A stretch of 64,000 nt of DNA from Cellulomonas pakistanensis (GCF_016862755.1 NZ_BONO01000005.1:1-64000); one strand, 5' to 3'; shown: positions 43,121-55,356, counted from the stretch's first letter. Program-made: numbers and translations. Notes: generated from the letters alone by a model not told the origin.

Positions 43121-43618
43121 GTGGCCGGCGCCGAGCAGCTGGAGCGGCCGCGGCTGGTCCGGCGGCGCGCCGGCCACCTGTACGGGCTGGTCGTGACCGG
43201 CTCGGTGCTGGCGGCCGCGCCCGAGACGATCGGGCTGGTGCGGCTCGCGCTCGTCCTGGTGGGCACGCTGCTCGTGTACTGGGCGGCGGAGAGCTACGCG
43301 CACTGGACCGCCACCCGCACGCTGCTGGGGCGCGCGCTGCACGCCGAGGAGCGGCGGGAGGTCGTCACGGACGGGCTGCCGCTCGTCGCCGCGTGCCTGG
43401 TCCCGGTCGCGGTGCTCGTCGCGGAGGCCGTGCTCCGTGTGCCGACGGGCGCGGGGGTCCGGGTGGCGCTCCTGACGAACACGGCGCTGCTCGTGGCGGT
43501 CGGCTGGCGGATGAGCACCGCCGGCGGGGTGCGCGGCGTGGCGCGGGTGGCGAACGCCGCGGGCATCGGGCTGCTCGGGGCCGCGCTGGTGGTGCTGAAG
43601 TACACGCTGCTGCACTGA
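43121..43618 (+). CDS. Hypothetical integral membrane protein
   Basis: A 165-residue product with about four hydrophobic segments (residues 21-35, 40-57, 90-106, 115-128 and a final short one). A conserved-looking ESYAHWTATR stretch follows the second helix. I do not recognise a family. The GTG start at 43121 has only a weak ribosome-binding site, 13 bases after the DUF1269 stop, so it probably depends on coupling with that gene. Confidence 0.7.
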   Translation: MAGAEQLERPRLVRRRAGHLYGLVVTGSVLAAAPETIGLVRLALVLVGTLLVYWAAESYAHWTATRTLLGRALHAEERREVVTDGLPLVAACLVPVAVLVAEAVLRVPTGAGVRVALLTNTALLVAVGWRMSTAGGVRGVARVANAAGIGLLGAALVVLKYTLLH

Positions 43619-43661
43619 GGCCCGTGCCGGCCCCGCACCGGGTGGAGCGGTCCTGGGAGGC

Positions 43662-46340
43662 TCAGTCCAGCAGCCCGAGCGCCCGCCCCCGCGCCACGGC
43701 GGCGCGCCGGGTCTGCACGTCCAGCTTGCGGTACAGCGACTTCAGGTGCGCCTTGACCGTGTTCACTGACACGAACAGCTCCTCGGCGATCTCGGTGTTG
43801 CTGGCCATGCTCGGCAGCGCGGCCAGCACGCTGAGCTCGCGCTCGGTGAGCGGGACCGGCAGCGGCTCGGGCTCGGGCGCCGGCTCCGGCGCGCCGACGT
43901 GCTCGGCCAGCGCGGCCGCGAACGCGTCGGACCGGTCCGGCAGCACCCGGGCGACCGCGTCGAGCCCGAGGGCGCCCGGCACGACGAACGGCCGCAGCAC
44001 GCGCTCCGGTCCCGCGACGGCGAGCGCCCGCCCGGCGAGGTCGTCGGCGAGCCGCGGCGCACCGCGGTCCTCGAAGAGGGCGGCCAGCAGCAGGCACGCC
44101 TCGGTCTGCGTGAGCACGTCGCCCACGTCCGTCGACCAGCCGGCGGCGACGCGGGCGTGCCGGAGCGCGGCGGGCGCGTCCCCGCGGGCCCGCGCGCGCC
44201 GCGCCGCGACCAGGGAGTCCAGCGGCGACGCGATCCGCGCCTCCGCCGGCCCGGCTCCCGGCTCGGCGCCGGTCAGCTCGGCCAGCTCCGACGCCGCCCG
44301 CAGGCGCAGGGCGGCGACGAGCGGCGGCACCGCCCCCGTCGGGCGCTCCGCCGCCAGGGCGTGCGCGGCGGCGCGCACCCGGCCACGCGCCAGGGCCGCC
44401 AGCGCCTGCACCGCGTGCAGGACGGCCAGCGACCACGGGTCCTCCCCCGCCTCGGTGGCGGCCAGACCGTACGCGACCTCCCGGTCGGCGTCCGCCCACC
44501 GCCCCCGGAGGAGCGCCACCCACGCCAGCGCGGCGTACGCCGGGCGCGCGTGGGCGTACGACGCCCAGCCCGAGCTCGCCGCGACGTCCACCGCAGCGCG
44601 CGCCACGCGCTGGGCGGCGTCGAGGTCGCCCAGGACGCCGTGCGCGAACGCCAGCTCCGAGCGGGCGCCCAGCGACGTCAGGTCGACCGCGTCGGGGTCC
44701 TCCGCGATGGAGGCGGCGAGCTCGCGGCGCGCGCCGACCGCGTCGCCCTGCCAGAGCAGCGCTCCCCCGCGCAGCTCGTGGGCGCTGCGCAGGTACGCCA
44801 GGTAGGCGGGGAACGGCCACGGGACCCGCTCGAGCAGCTCGCCGACGGCGTCGGCCTCCCGGAGCTGGCCCGGGGCGTCGCCGGACCCGCGGGCCGCGGT
44901 GGCGTCGAGCAGGCCGGCGAGCACCTGGGACGCGACGGGCAGGGGGCCGGACCCCCGGGGTCGGGCGAGCGCCCGCACCCGCGCGACGTGCGCGCGGGTG
45001 GCCGGGTACGCACGGTCGAGCGCCGCGAGCGCGGCCGCGCACAGCTCCGACCACGCCGCCGGCGGCGCCTCGTCGTACGGGAGCCGGAGCAGCGCCTGGC
45101 GCACCGCCTCCCGCGCGGGGGTGACCAGGAGCGGGGCGGCGGCCTCGGCCAGCACGCGCCCGACCAGCTCGCCGTCCTCGGCCTCGGTCGCGTGGTCGAG
45201 CGCCGCCACGGGGTCGCCGTGCCGCAGCAGCCACCGCGCGGCGCACGCGTGCGCGTCCTGGTGTCCCTCGGGATCCCGCACCCGCAGCGTCGTGTGCAGG
45301 ATCTCGCGGAGCAGCGGGTGGTACCGCAGGGCGGCGCCGGCGGGGGCGACCGGGCCGACGAAGTCGTGGGCCGCCGCGAGGGCGTCGTGCAGCCGGCCGG
45401 GCGGGGCGCCCGGGCTGAGCGCGCGGGCGAGCTCCGGGGTGAAGGTGGGCACCACGCCGGAGCGCAGCAGGAACATCCGCACCCCGCCCGGCTGCCGGTC
45501 GACGACCTCGTCCACCAGGTAGTCCGCGACCGCCCGGTCGTCGGCCAGGGCCTCGTCGACGTCGGCCTCCGTCGGCGGCTCGTCCACCCCCTGGAGCCGC
45601 GCCAGCCGGCTGAGGGCGATGCGCACGCCGGTCGGCCAGCCCTGGGTGCGCTCGAGCACCTGGCGCGCCCGCTCCGCGGTCACGTCGACGCCCTCGACCG
45701 CGCCGAGCGCCCGCACGTCCGCGACGGTGAACGCCAGGTCCTCCGCGGCCAGGCGGGTCGCGTCGCGGCGGCCCACGGGCGGGTCGGACCGGCTCAGCAG
45801 CAGCAGCCGCAGCGGGACGTCCGCGGCGACCAGGTCCCGCACGGTGTGCACCACGGTGTGGTGCCGCACCACGTCCAGGTCGTCGACGACGAGCGTGGCG
45901 TCCGCCGGCAGCTCCGCCAGCCCGCGCATCCAGCGGGCGACGAACGCGGGGGTGCTGGTCGGCGGCACGCGCAGCCGCGCGAGCTCGTGGTCCGGCGGCA
46001 CCGCGCCGCTCGCGCGCAGCGCGTCCAGCACCCGGCTCGCGAGCGCCTGCGGCACCGTGTCCCGCGGCTCGAGCGACAGCCACGCGACCGGACCGGGCTG
46101 CGCGGCCGCCCAGCTCGCCACGGCCGTCGTCTTCCCCCAGCCGGCGCCCGCCGCGACCACCGTCAGCCGGCCGTCGCCGTCCGCGTCCAGGAGCCGGTCC
46201 ACGGCCGGCCGGCGCACCGTGCGCGCAGCGGACGGCCGCAGGGTGCGCTGCTCCGGCGTCCGGACGGCGAGCGAGGTCCCGGTACCCCTGCCCGGTGGCT
46301 CGCGCAGTTCCCGTCCGGCGCCCCTCCCCGGGGAGCCCAT
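43662..46340 (-). CDS. MalT/LAL-type LuxR-family ATP-binding regulator
   Basis: The 892-residue product has a P-loop at 63-72 (AAGAGWGKTT) and DDLD Walker B near 160. A MalT-like NTPase/winged region and a long helical (TPR-like) middle follow. The C-terminal LuxR helix-turn-helix is residues 831-892 (LTERELSVLAALPSMASNTEIAEELF...VNTVKAHLKSLYRKL). Such regulators bind ATP and an effector before activating transcription. The start lacks a Shine-Dalgarno, but TATACG lies eight bases upstream, so the transcript may be leaderless. Site 2 of the CTCACCC palindrome lies just upstream. Confidence 0.88.
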   Translation of the reverse strand: MGSPGRGAGRELREPPGRGTGTSLAVRTPEQRTLRPSAARTVRRPAVDRLLDADGDGRLTVVAAGAGWGKTTAVASWAAAQPGPVAWLSLEPRDTVPQALASRVLDALRASGAVPPDHELARLRVPPTSTPAFVARWMRGLAELPADATLVVDDLDVVRHHTVVHTVRDLVAADVPLRLLLLSRSDPPVGRRDATRLAAEDLAFTVADVRALGAVEGVDVTAERARQVLERTQGWPTGVRIALSRLARLQGVDEPPTEADVDEALADDRAVADYLVDEVVDRQPGGVRMFLLRSGVVPTFTPELARALSPGAPPGRLHDALAAAHDFVGPVAPAGAALRYHPLLREILHTTLRVRDPEGHQDAHACAARWLLRHGDPVAALDHATEAEDGELVGRVLAEAAAPLLVTPAREAVRQALLRLPYDEAPPAAWSELCAAALAALDRAYPATRAHVARVRALARPRGSGPLPVASQVLAGLLDATAARGSGDAPGQLREADAVGELLERVPWPFPAYLAYLRSAHELRGGALLWQGDAVGARRELAASIAEDPDAVDLTSLGARSELAFAHGVLGDLDAAQRVARAAVDVAASSGWASYAHARPAYAALAWVALLRGRWADADREVAYGLAATEAGEDPWSLAVLHAVQALAALARGRVRAAAHALAAERPTGAVPPLVAALRLRAASELAELTGAEPGAGPAEARIASPLDSLVAARRARARGDAPAALRHARVAAGWSTDVGDVLTQTEACLLLAALFEDRGAPRLADDLAGRALAVAGPERVLRPFVVPGALGLDAVARVLPDRSDAFAAALAEHVGAPEPAPEPEPLPVPLTERELSVLAALPSMASNTEIAEELFVSVNTVKAHLKSLYRKLDVQTRRAAVARGRALGLLD

Positions 46341-46391
46341 GGCGGCAACGTATACCCGCCCGTCGCCGCCGCGGGACCCCTCCGCGGCTGC

Positions 46392-46410
46392 TCCACCCGT
46401 GGCGGGTGAT
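46392..46410. promoter_or_regulatory. CTCACCC-N5-GGGTGAG palindrome, site 2 (LuxR/DUF6325)
   Basis: TCCACCC-GTGGC-GGGTGAT keeps the 7-5-7 layout of site 1, with mismatches in the left arm. It would be centred about 60 bases upstream of the inferred luxR transcription start, a typical activator position, and lies between luxR and a divergent DUF6325 gene. Confidence 0.55.
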
Positions 46411-46505
46411 GCCCGGCCGACCCGCTCCGACGACCGTAGGAGCCGGGCTCGCGGGGGCGGCCCCGCCCGGAACGACCGGGCGCCGCGGAGCGCAGGAGGG
46501 CAGTC

Positions 46506-46952
46506 GTGGAGACCGCGATCGAGGACATGGGACCGGTGGACTACCTGGTCGTCGAGTTCCCGGAGAACCGCCTGGACGGCGAGGCGTTCCCCCTCCTGAT
46601 GGACCTGGTCGACCGGGGGGTGGTGCGGGTGCTCGACCTGGCGTTCGTCGCTAAGGCCGAGGACGGCACCGTCACCGGGATCGACCTGCGCGAGCTGGAC
46701 GCCACGGGCGACTTCGACGTCACCGTGCTCGAGGGCGCCTCGTCGGGGCTGCTCGGCGACGACGACCTCGCCGAGGCGGCGGCGGCGCTCGCGCCCGGCG
46801 CGGCGGCCGGCGTGCTGGTGTACGAGAACGCGTGGGCCGCGCCGTTCGCGTCCGCGCTGCGCCGCGGCGGCGGCCAGCTGGTCGCCAGCGGCCGGGTGCC
46901 GGTGCAGGCGCTGCTCGCGGCGCTCGACGCCACGGAGGCGGTCGGCGCCTGA
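46506..46952 (+). CDS. DUF6325 family protein
   Basis: The 148-residue soluble protein begins METAIEDMGPVDYLVVEFPENRLDGEAFP; two alpha/beta halves follow (VVRVLDLAFVAKAEDG and AAGVLVYENAWAAPFASALRRGGGQLVASGRVP). This matches the actinobacterial DUF6325 family, of unknown function, often seen beside SHOCT proteins as here. The GTG at 46506 has AGGAGGG upstream. A strong hairpin follows its stop. Confidence 0.82.
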   Translation: METAIEDMGPVDYLVVEFPENRLDGEAFPLLMDLVDRGVVRVLDLAFVAKAEDGTVTGIDLRELDATGDFDVTVLEGASSGLLGDDDLAEAAAALAPGAAAGVLVYENAWAAPFASALRRGGGQLVASGRVPVQALLAALDATEAVGA

Positions 46953-46957
46953 CGGTG

Positions 46958-46985
46958 CGCGGCCCCGCGCGGGAGCGGGGCCGCG
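46958..46985 (+). terminator. Hairpin after the DUF6325 gene
   Basis: An 11-base perfect stem (CGCGGCCCCGC with GCGGGGCCGCG) around a six-base loop, six bases after the stop. It may terminate or attenuate before the SHOCT gene. Confidence 0.6.
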
Positions 46986-47063
46986 GGACGCGCCGGCGCG
47001 GGTGGCACGCCCGCCGGGGCGCCCGGGACGGACGACGAGGGACGAGCGACGAGGAGGGGACCC

Positions 47064-47402
47064 ATGCCCGGACTGCTGCGAGGAGTGGCCAGGACGGCCG
47101 TGATCGCCGGGACCGCGAGCGCGGTGTCGGGACGCGTGCAGCGGCGTCAGCAGGGACGGTGGGCCGAGCAGGACGCGCGCGCCGCGCAGGCGCAGTACGC
47201 GCCCGTGGCGGCACCCGCCGGGTACGGCCCGCCCGGGTACAGCCAGGAGCCGCCGTACCCGGCGGTCCCGGTCGGCTCACCTGCGCAGGACGCCGCGGAC
47301 GCGCGGATCGCGCAGCTCAAGGACCTCGCGCGGCTGCGCGACGAGGGCGTGCTGACGGCGGAGGAGTTCGCGGCCCAGAAGGCCCGCATCCTGGCGACCT
47401 GA
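47064..47402 (+). CDS. SHOCT-domain protein
   Basis: The 112-residue product has a short N-terminal amphipathic region (GLLRGVARTAVIAGTASAVSG), a low-complexity Ala/Pro/Tyr/Gly middle and a C-terminal SHOCT motif (IAQLKDLARLRDEGVLTAEEFAAQKARIL, residues 82-110). SHOCT domains are short bihelical modules thought to mediate oligomerisation. The ATG follows GAGGAGGGG. It lies between DUF6325 and the convergent MFS gene. Confidence 0.83.
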   Translation: MPGLLRGVARTAVIAGTASAVSGRVQRRQQGRWAEQDARAAQAQYAPVAAPAGYGPPGYSQEPPYPAVPVGSPAQDAADARIAQLKDLARLRDEGVLTAEEFAAQKARILAT

Positions 47403-47454
47403 CCCGCGCCGCGCGCGCGAGGGCGCCTCCGCACGGCGCCAGCACCGCCGAGGT

Positions 47455-47501
47455 TGCAGAAGATGCGGGGTTCGAGGAGCTCGAACCCCGCATCTTCTGC
47501 A
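47455..47501. repeat. 22-base perfect palindrome (GCGGGGTTC family), bidirectional terminator?
   Basis: Two perfect 22-base arms (47455-47476, 47480-47501) around GAG. It lies between the convergent SHOCT and MFS genes, so it could serve as a bidirectional terminator. The arm contains TGCGGGGTTC, also found in the palindrome at 60579. Confidence 0.75.
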
Positions 47502-47577
47502 CGTTCGACGTCGCCTCCGTCCCAGCGGACGACGGGCGCGGGCGGCGCGCGGGGGACGACGCGGGCGCCGGGGGGGG

Positions 47578-49133
47578 TCACGCCGGCGCGGGCGCGGCCG
47601 CGCGGCGCATGCGCAGCGCGTTCGCGGCGCCCAGGACGCCGGCCGCCAGCGGCACCAGGAGCGCCACCTGCAGGGCGCGCGGGCGGACCTCCTCGTTGAT
47701 CCGCACCACCTCGGCGGCGGCAGCGGGCGACTCGTCGGCGAGCAGCTCCTCGAGCTGGGTCGTGCTCATCAGCTCGGCGTCGTCCTCGAGCGCCCGCGCC
47801 ACCCGCTCCTGGTCCGCCGGCGACAGGACGTCGCTCGCGCGGGCCTGGGCGGTGAACCCCGCGGACAGCGAGGCGAGCAGCACCGCGCCCCCGAGCGCGA
47901 GCCCGAAGGACAGGCCGAACGACCCGCCCGCGGAGTTCACGCCGGCCGCCTCGCTGACCCGCTCCTCCGACACCGGGGACAGCGTGTAGTCGTTGAGCTG
48001 CGACACCAGGAGCCCGAGCCCGCAGCCGGCGACGACCAGCGGCGCCGCGAGCGCCCACCCCGACCCGGCGCGCGGCACGACCGGCAGCAGCGCCGCGACG
48101 CCGGCGACCAGCAGCAGGAACCCGGTCAGCACCACGCGGTGCGCGGGCCACCGCCCCGCGCGTCGGCTCATGCCCAGCGCGACGGCGAACATGCTGAGCG
48201 ACAGCGGCGCCAGCGACAGCCCGGCGGCCATCGCGTCGTACTCCAGGACCAGCTGCAGGAAGATCGGCAGCGCGATCATCGCCCCGCCGAGCGCCACCTG
48301 CTGCAGCAGCTGCTGCGAGACGCCGATCCGGAACCGCGGCGCCCGGAACAGCCCCGGGTCGATCAGCACGGCGCGGCCGGCCCGCGAGCGCCGCGCCAGC
48401 CACCACGCCAGGCCCGCGAGCGCCAGCGCCCCGACGGCCAGCAGCAGCCCGACGGACTCACCGCCCTCCTGCCACGCGAGCACACCGAGCACCAGGCCAC
48501 CCATCCCGGCCGCGGACAGCAGCGCACCGACGACGTCGACCTCGCGGGACCCGGTGTACGGCACGTCGCGGACCAGCCGGACGCCGGACAGCACGACGAC
48601 GATCACCACGAGCTCCAGCCCGAACGCCACCCGCCAGGACAGGTACGTCGTGATGAACCCGCCGAGCAGCGGCCCGACCGCCGCGGCGATCGAGGCGGCC
48701 GCGCCGACCAGCGCGTACACCTGCTTCTGCGCCGTGCCGGTGAAGTTGCCGTGCACGAGGGACTGCATCGCGGGCAGCAGCAGCGACGCGCCCAGCCCGC
48801 CGACGACCGCCCACAGGACGACCACCGCGGTGAGGCTCTGCGCGAAGGTCATCGCCGCCGCGCCCACGGCGTAGCCGAGCAGCCCGAGCACGTACGCCCG
48901 CCGCCGGCCGACGAGGTCCCCGACCTTGCTGCCGACCAGGATGAACGCCGCCGACACCAGCGCCTCGAGCGCGATCGCCGACTGCACGCCGCTGACCGTG
49001 GTACCCAGGTCACGCACCACGGCCGAGATCGAGACGTTCATCAGCGACGTGTCGACGACCAGGACGAACATCGCGAGCGCGAGCAGGACCGCGAGCCGGC
49101 GCCCGGTGCGGTCGAGCGCGGCCGCCGGCGCGG

Positions 49134-49137
<4 letters not shown>
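47578..49137 (-). CDS. MFS transporter, DHA2 (EmrB/QacA) family
   Basis: The 519-residue protein has about 14 membrane segments. The early AMFVLVVDTSLMNVSISAVVRDLG is typical of the DHA2 drug:H+ antiporter family (motif D1). SKVGDLVGRRRAYVLGLLGY is motif A, and GGLGASLLLPAMQSL is motif-C-like. A soluble loop of about 60 residues (ASDVLSPADQERVARALEDDAELM) precedes the last helix. Substrate unknown. The GTG overlaps the P-type ATPase stop, so the two are co-translated. Confidence 0.88.
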
Positions 49138-51848
<2,711 letters not shown>

Positions 51849-51919
51849 GTCGCCACCCGTCGCCGCGGGCGCCCGGCGGCGCCCTGCGACCACCGTCGCC
51901 GCGCCGCGGACGGCCGGGC

Positions 51920-51967
51920 CTCACCCGGGCCGGGTGAACGGGCCCCGGCTCACCCCCGCCGGGTGTG
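51920..51967. promoter_or_regulatory. Two CTCACCC-N5-GGGTGA palindromes, sites 3 and 4 (ATPase/SHOCT)
   Basis: CTCACCC-GGGCC-GGGTGAA at 51920-51938 and CTCACCC-CCGCC-GGGTGTG at 51949-51967 keep the exact 7-5-7 layout of sites 1 and 2. They lie 72 bases upstream of the P-type ATPase and 81 bases upstream of the divergent SHOCT gene. Confidence 0.65.
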
Positions 51968-52048
51968 ACGGCGCAGGTCCGGGCTCGGCAGCGTGGGTCC
52001 CGGGCCGGTCACGGACGGGTCGGCCGCGGCGCGACGAGAGGTGGGACC

Positions 52049-52429
52049 GTGGACAGCTTCATGGACTGGTTCTGGCTGATGATCTGGTGGTTCCTCTTCG
52101 TCGCCTACCTGGTGCTGCTGTGGCAGATCTGCGGCGACCTGTTCCGCGACCGGGACCTCAGCGGGTGGTGGAAGGCGCTCTGGATCGTCGCGCTGATCGT
52201 GGTGCCGTGGCTCTCGATGCTCGTGTACGTCATCGCACGCGGGCGAGGCATGGCGGAGCGGCACGCGGCGGCCGTCGCGACGGCGCGGCGCGAGACGGAC
52301 GCGTACATCCGGCAGACCGCCGGCAGGTCGCCGGCCGACGAGATCGCCGACGCCAAGGCGCTGCTCGACCAGGGCGTCATCGACCCCGACGAGTTCGGCC
52401 GCCTCAAGGCACGCGCCCTCGCGGCGTGA
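52049..52429 (+). CDS. PLDc_N/SHOCT membrane protein
   Basis: The 126-residue product has two N-terminal membrane helices (WFWLMIWWFLFVAYLVLLWQI and WKALWIVALIVVPWLSMLVYVIA), a PLDc_N-like module, and a C-terminal SHOCT motif (IADAKALLDQGVIDPDEFGRLKARALA). These are membrane anchors of unknown role, common in actinobacteria. The GTG at 52049 follows GAGAGGTGGG. It is divergent from the P-type ATPase across regulatory sites 3 and 4. Confidence 0.82.
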   Translation: MDSFMDWFWLMIWWFLFVAYLVLLWQICGDLFRDRDLSGWWKALWIVALIVVPWLSMLVYVIARGRGMAERHAAAVATARRETDAYIRQTAGRSPADEIADAKALLDQGVIDPDEFGRLKARALAA

Positions 52430-52453
52430 CGCCGGCCCGCGACGGGCCCCGGG

Positions 52454-52582
52454 TCAGCGCCCGGGCTCGTCGCGGGTGGGCGCCTCGCCCTCGTGGTCGT
52501 CGGGCACCGGGTCCGGGTCGACGTCGAGCGTCGGCAGGTCGGGCTGCTGCGGGTCGAAGCTGTCGGGCACGTTCTCGCTCAT
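52454..52582 (-). CDS. Small acidic hypothetical protein (42 residues)
   Basis: A short frame encoding MSENVPDSFDPQQPDLPTL and a further 23 residues rich in Asp/Pro/Glu. Every codon after the start ends in G or C, the pattern of real genes in this genome, and the composition is strongly acidic with no Arg-rich shadow signature. It has no recognisable family. The stop lies 24 bases past the convergent SHOCT gene stop at 52429. Confidence 0.55.
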   Translation of the reverse strand: MSENVPDSFDPQQPDLPTLDVDPDPVPDDHEGEAPTRDEPGR

Positions 52583-52612
52583 GCGACCACGCTGCCACCG
52601 CGCGGCGGGCGT

Positions 52613-52697
52613 CGCACGGCGGGGCGCCGCGGGGCAGCGCGGCGCGGCACCGCGGGGCAGCGCGGCGTGGCACGGCGGGGCGTGGCACGGCCGCGGC
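52613..52697. repeat. GC tandem repeats upstream of the small acidic gene
   Basis: Imperfect units of about 23-25 bases built on CGCGGGGCAGCGCGGCG and GGCGGGGCGTGGCACGG fill the gap between two minus-strand genes. No coding signal is visible in it. Confidence 0.6.
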
Positions 52698-52744
52698 GCA
52701 CCGGGGAGCCGCCGACTCCGAACGCGCCGCCGGCGGGTCGGGCC

Positions 52745-53746
52745 TCAGCCCAGCAGCCCGGTCAGCACGCGCGCGGCGTCGGAGTCCGCCGGCACGGGCA
52801 GGTCCAGCGCCGCGTCGCCGGCCCGCAGCGTCACGACCGTGACGTCGCGGTAGCCGGGGTGCGGCCGCGCGCCCACCCCCGTCAGCCGCTCCAGCGGCAG
52901 CACCAGCCGCGACTCGGAGTGCACCGGGGTGCGGCCCCGCGCGAGCCAGTCCCGACGGCCGAACACCTGGAGCTCGCGCCCGTCGGACGCGACCACCGCC
53001 GCCTGCACGGTCATCGGGTGCAGCAGGTGGATGGCCCGGGACAGCCCGCCACCCACCGGCTGCACGACCCGTCGGCGGTGGGCGGCGAGCGCCTTCAGGC
53101 CGCGCTCCCGGTCCGCGACCTCGCGGTACGCCGAGACGAGGCCGATCTCCTTCTCCCCCAGCGCCCGGCGGTCCAGCCGCCCGAGGCCGGGCAGGCCCGC
53201 CGTGGGGTCCCGCGGCGCCGGGTCCCCCGTCGTCGGCACCGGCCAGGCGAGCGAGCGCAGCGCGTCGACGAACCCCTCGACCACGTCGGCGGACGAGCCG
53301 CTGAACCGCACCCGGACCGACGCGCCCGCCAGGGCGTGCACGTCGAGCCGGCCGTCCAGGAGGTCGATGCTCGTGCCGACGGCCGCGACCTGGTCGTACG
53401 GCACCTCCCGCACGTCGTAGCCCCGCCCCTCGGCCCGGCGCGCGGCCCGCGCGCCCCGCCGCGCGGCGTCCCCGGCGGTCCGCCGGCTCAGCGCCGTGAA
53501 CCGGTCGGGCCCGAGCACGAGCAGGTGGTCGTACAGGTCCATGTCGGGGGTGGCGTCGCGGCGCGCGATGTCCCGCGGGACCTTGAGCACCAGCCGGCTC
53601 GCCGCGAGGTCGAGGGGGTGGTCCCGGTACAGCGGCGGCACCTCCTCGGCGGTGCGCACCGGGTCGACCCACGGCCCGAACGCGTCGTACTCCGGGGTGC
53701 TCGGGGCCGCCCCGCCGTCGTCCCGCCGCCGCGTCGCCGCGTCCAT
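52745..53746 (-). CDS. Hypothetical protein
   Basis: The 333-residue product is probably soluble; I do not recognise its family. It has an N-terminal acidic/Pro segment (YDAFGPWVDPVRTAEEVPPLYRDH), a core of beta-rich stretches (RLVLKVPRDIARRDATPDMDLYDHLLVLGPDRFTALSRR), and a C-terminal half with VVQPVGGGLSRAIHLLHPMTVQ and VVTLRAGDAALDLPVP. The domain order hints at two PH-like halves, but this is not secure. The ATG at 53746, with GAGGAGG upstream, is favoured over one at 53794. Confidence 0.75.
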   Translation of the reverse strand: MDAATRRRDDGGAAPSTPEYDAFGPWVDPVRTAEEVPPLYRDHPLDLAASRLVLKVPRDIARRDATPDMDLYDHLLVLGPDRFTALSRRTAGDAARRGARAARRAEGRGYDVREVPYDQVAAVGTSIDLLDGRLDVHALAGASVRVRFSGSSADVVEGFVDALRSLAWPVPTTGDPAPRDPTAGLPGLGRLDRRALGEKEIGLVSAYREVADRERGLKALAAHRRRVVQPVGGGLSRAIHLLHPMTVQAAVVASDGRELQVFGRRDWLARGRTPVHSESRLVLPLERLTGVGARPHPGYRDVTVVTLRAGDAALDLPVPADSDAARVLTGLLG

Positions 53747-53892
53747 GCCGCCCGCCTCCTCGCGCACCGGGCCCGCGCCCGCTCCCCCCAGCATGCCCCC
53801 GCGGGCGGCACCGGGCCAGGCGCGGGGGCGCGCGGCTCGGCGCGGCGTCGCCCCGGGGCCGGCAGCCGCGAGGCCCGCCGCGCCGCCGCAGG

Positions 53893-55143
53893 TCAGGCGC
53901 CCTCGTCCGCCGGGAGTCGCCGGGCGGTCAGCACCGTCACGTCGTCGTCCCCGTCACCGGGGCAGCACCGCACGAGCAGCTCGTCGAGGTCGAGCGTCCC
54001 GTCCGCCCGCCGGATGTCGGGCAGCGTCGCGACGAGCCGCTCGAGGCCGCGCGCCACCGACTCGCCCCGGCGCTCCACCAGCCCGTCCGTGAACGCCAGC
54101 AGCGTCTCGCCGGGGCCCAGCGCGGCGGACCGGTCGGAGCGCGCCGCCCCCGGGTCCACGCCCAGGAGCAGCTCCGGCGCGCCGCGCAGCGGCACCGCGG
54201 ACCCGTCGGCACGGACCAGGACGGGCGGCAGGTGCCCGGCGGACGCCCACCGCAGCTCCCGGCCGCCCGGCGCGACGGCCACCACCAGGACGGTGGCGGT
54301 GACGGCGCAGCCGAGGCCCGCCAGCGTGCGCTCGGTCCGGCGCAGGGTCTCCGCGGGGCCGGCGTCCTCCGCGTACCCGAGGGTGCGCAGCGTCCCCCGC
54401 AGCTGGCGCATCCGCGCCGCCGCGGCGACGTCGTGCCCGGTGACGTCCCCCACGACGAGCACGGCCTGCCCCGACGGCTGCACGAACGCGTCGTACCAGT
54501 CGCCGCCCACCGGGCTGCGCGCGTGCGCGGGCCGGTACCGGACGTCCAGCGCCAGCCCCGGCACGGCGGGCAGCTCGGTGAGCAGCGAGTCGTGCAGGAC
54601 CTCCGCCTCGGCGCGCTCGATGCCGACCGCCTCGACCAGGGCGTCGACGACCGCCCGCGCGCCCGCCCCCGGCCGACCCGTCGGCCCGTCCGGCCCCGGC
54701 ATCACCTCGGTGACCTCGGCCGCACGCAGCACCAGGGCCGTCACCCGGCGGCCCGGCCCCGTCGTCGGCGTCGTGGTGAGCAGCCACCACCGCGGACCGC
54801 CCGCCGCGGGCGACGGCACCGGGCCCACCGTCTGCGGCCGGCCGGTGCGGGCCGCGGCGCGGACCGACGCGAGCACCTCCCGCCGGCCGGGCTCCGGCAG
54901 CACGTCGGCCAGCGGACGGCCGAGCACGGCGGGCTCCCCGAACGCGGCGCGGAACGCGGCGTTCACGTCGAGCACGGTCCCGTCCGGTCCCAGCACCAGC
55001 TTCGGCGCGGGCAGGGCGGCGAACACGGCGTGGTAGTCGACCCCGGTGGTCGGGGTGGTGGGCGTGGTGGGCGTGGCGGGCGTGGTCCCGGTGCTCAGGG
55101 TGGCGGGGGTGGTGGGGGTCGGTCGGGCAGGGGGTGGGGTCAC
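53893..55143 (-). CDS. PAS-domain SpoIIE-type PP2C serine phosphatase
   Basis: The 416-residue product has a Thr/Pro-rich N-terminal tail (TPTTPATLSTGTTPATPTTP, residues 8-27), a PAS-like sensor domain (VDYHAVFAALPAPKLVLGPDGTVLDVNAAFRAAFGE, 35-70), a linker helix and a C-terminal SpoIIE/RsbU PP2C domain with metal-binding motifs VGGDWYDAF, VGDVTGHD and AFTDGLVERR. Such phosphatases reverse anti-sigma antagonist phosphorylation. No partner anti-sigma gene is present here. Its GTG follows GAGGAGGCG. The region 55144-55356 upstream is intergenic and holds a short AT-richer stretch near 55268-55292 but no gene. Confidence 0.87.
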   Translation of the reverse strand: MTPPPARPTPTTPATLSTGTTPATPTTPTTPTTGVDYHAVFAALPAPKLVLGPDGTVLDVNAAFRAAFGEPAVLGRPLADVLPEPGRREVLASVRAAARTGRPQTVGPVPSPAAGGPRWWLLTTTPTTGPGRRVTALVLRAAEVTEVMPGPDGPTGRPGAGARAVVDALVEAVGIERAEAEVLHDSLLTELPAVPGLALDVRYRPAHARSPVGGDWYDAFVQPSGQAVLVVGDVTGHDVAAAARMRQLRGTLRTLGYAEDAGPAETLRRTERTLAGLGCAVTATVLVVAVAPGGRELRWASAGHLPPVLVRADGSAVPLRGAPELLLGVDPGAARSDRSAALGPGETLLAFTDGLVERRGESVARGLERLVATLPDIRRADGTLDLDELLVRCCPGDGDDDVTVLTARRLPADEGA

Positions 55144-55356
55144 GGCGCCTCCTCGTCGTGCGTTCCCAGCACGGCGCGGCGCGATACCTCGTCGGCCTCC
55201 GCGGCGCCCCGGGGGACGCCGTCGCCGGCTGTGCCGGTGCGGGACCGGCCATGGCGAGAACTTTACCGACTTGACCGTGACGTTACTGTGCGCGTTCCGC
55301 GAGCGGACCGGGGACGAGCGGGAGACGACCGGCGGGCGACCCGGCGCCGGCGGTGC

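Noticed and set aside
47455..47501. Insertion sequence end
   Set aside because: No transposase frame or matching second end lies nearby; the palindrome is self-contained between convergent genes.
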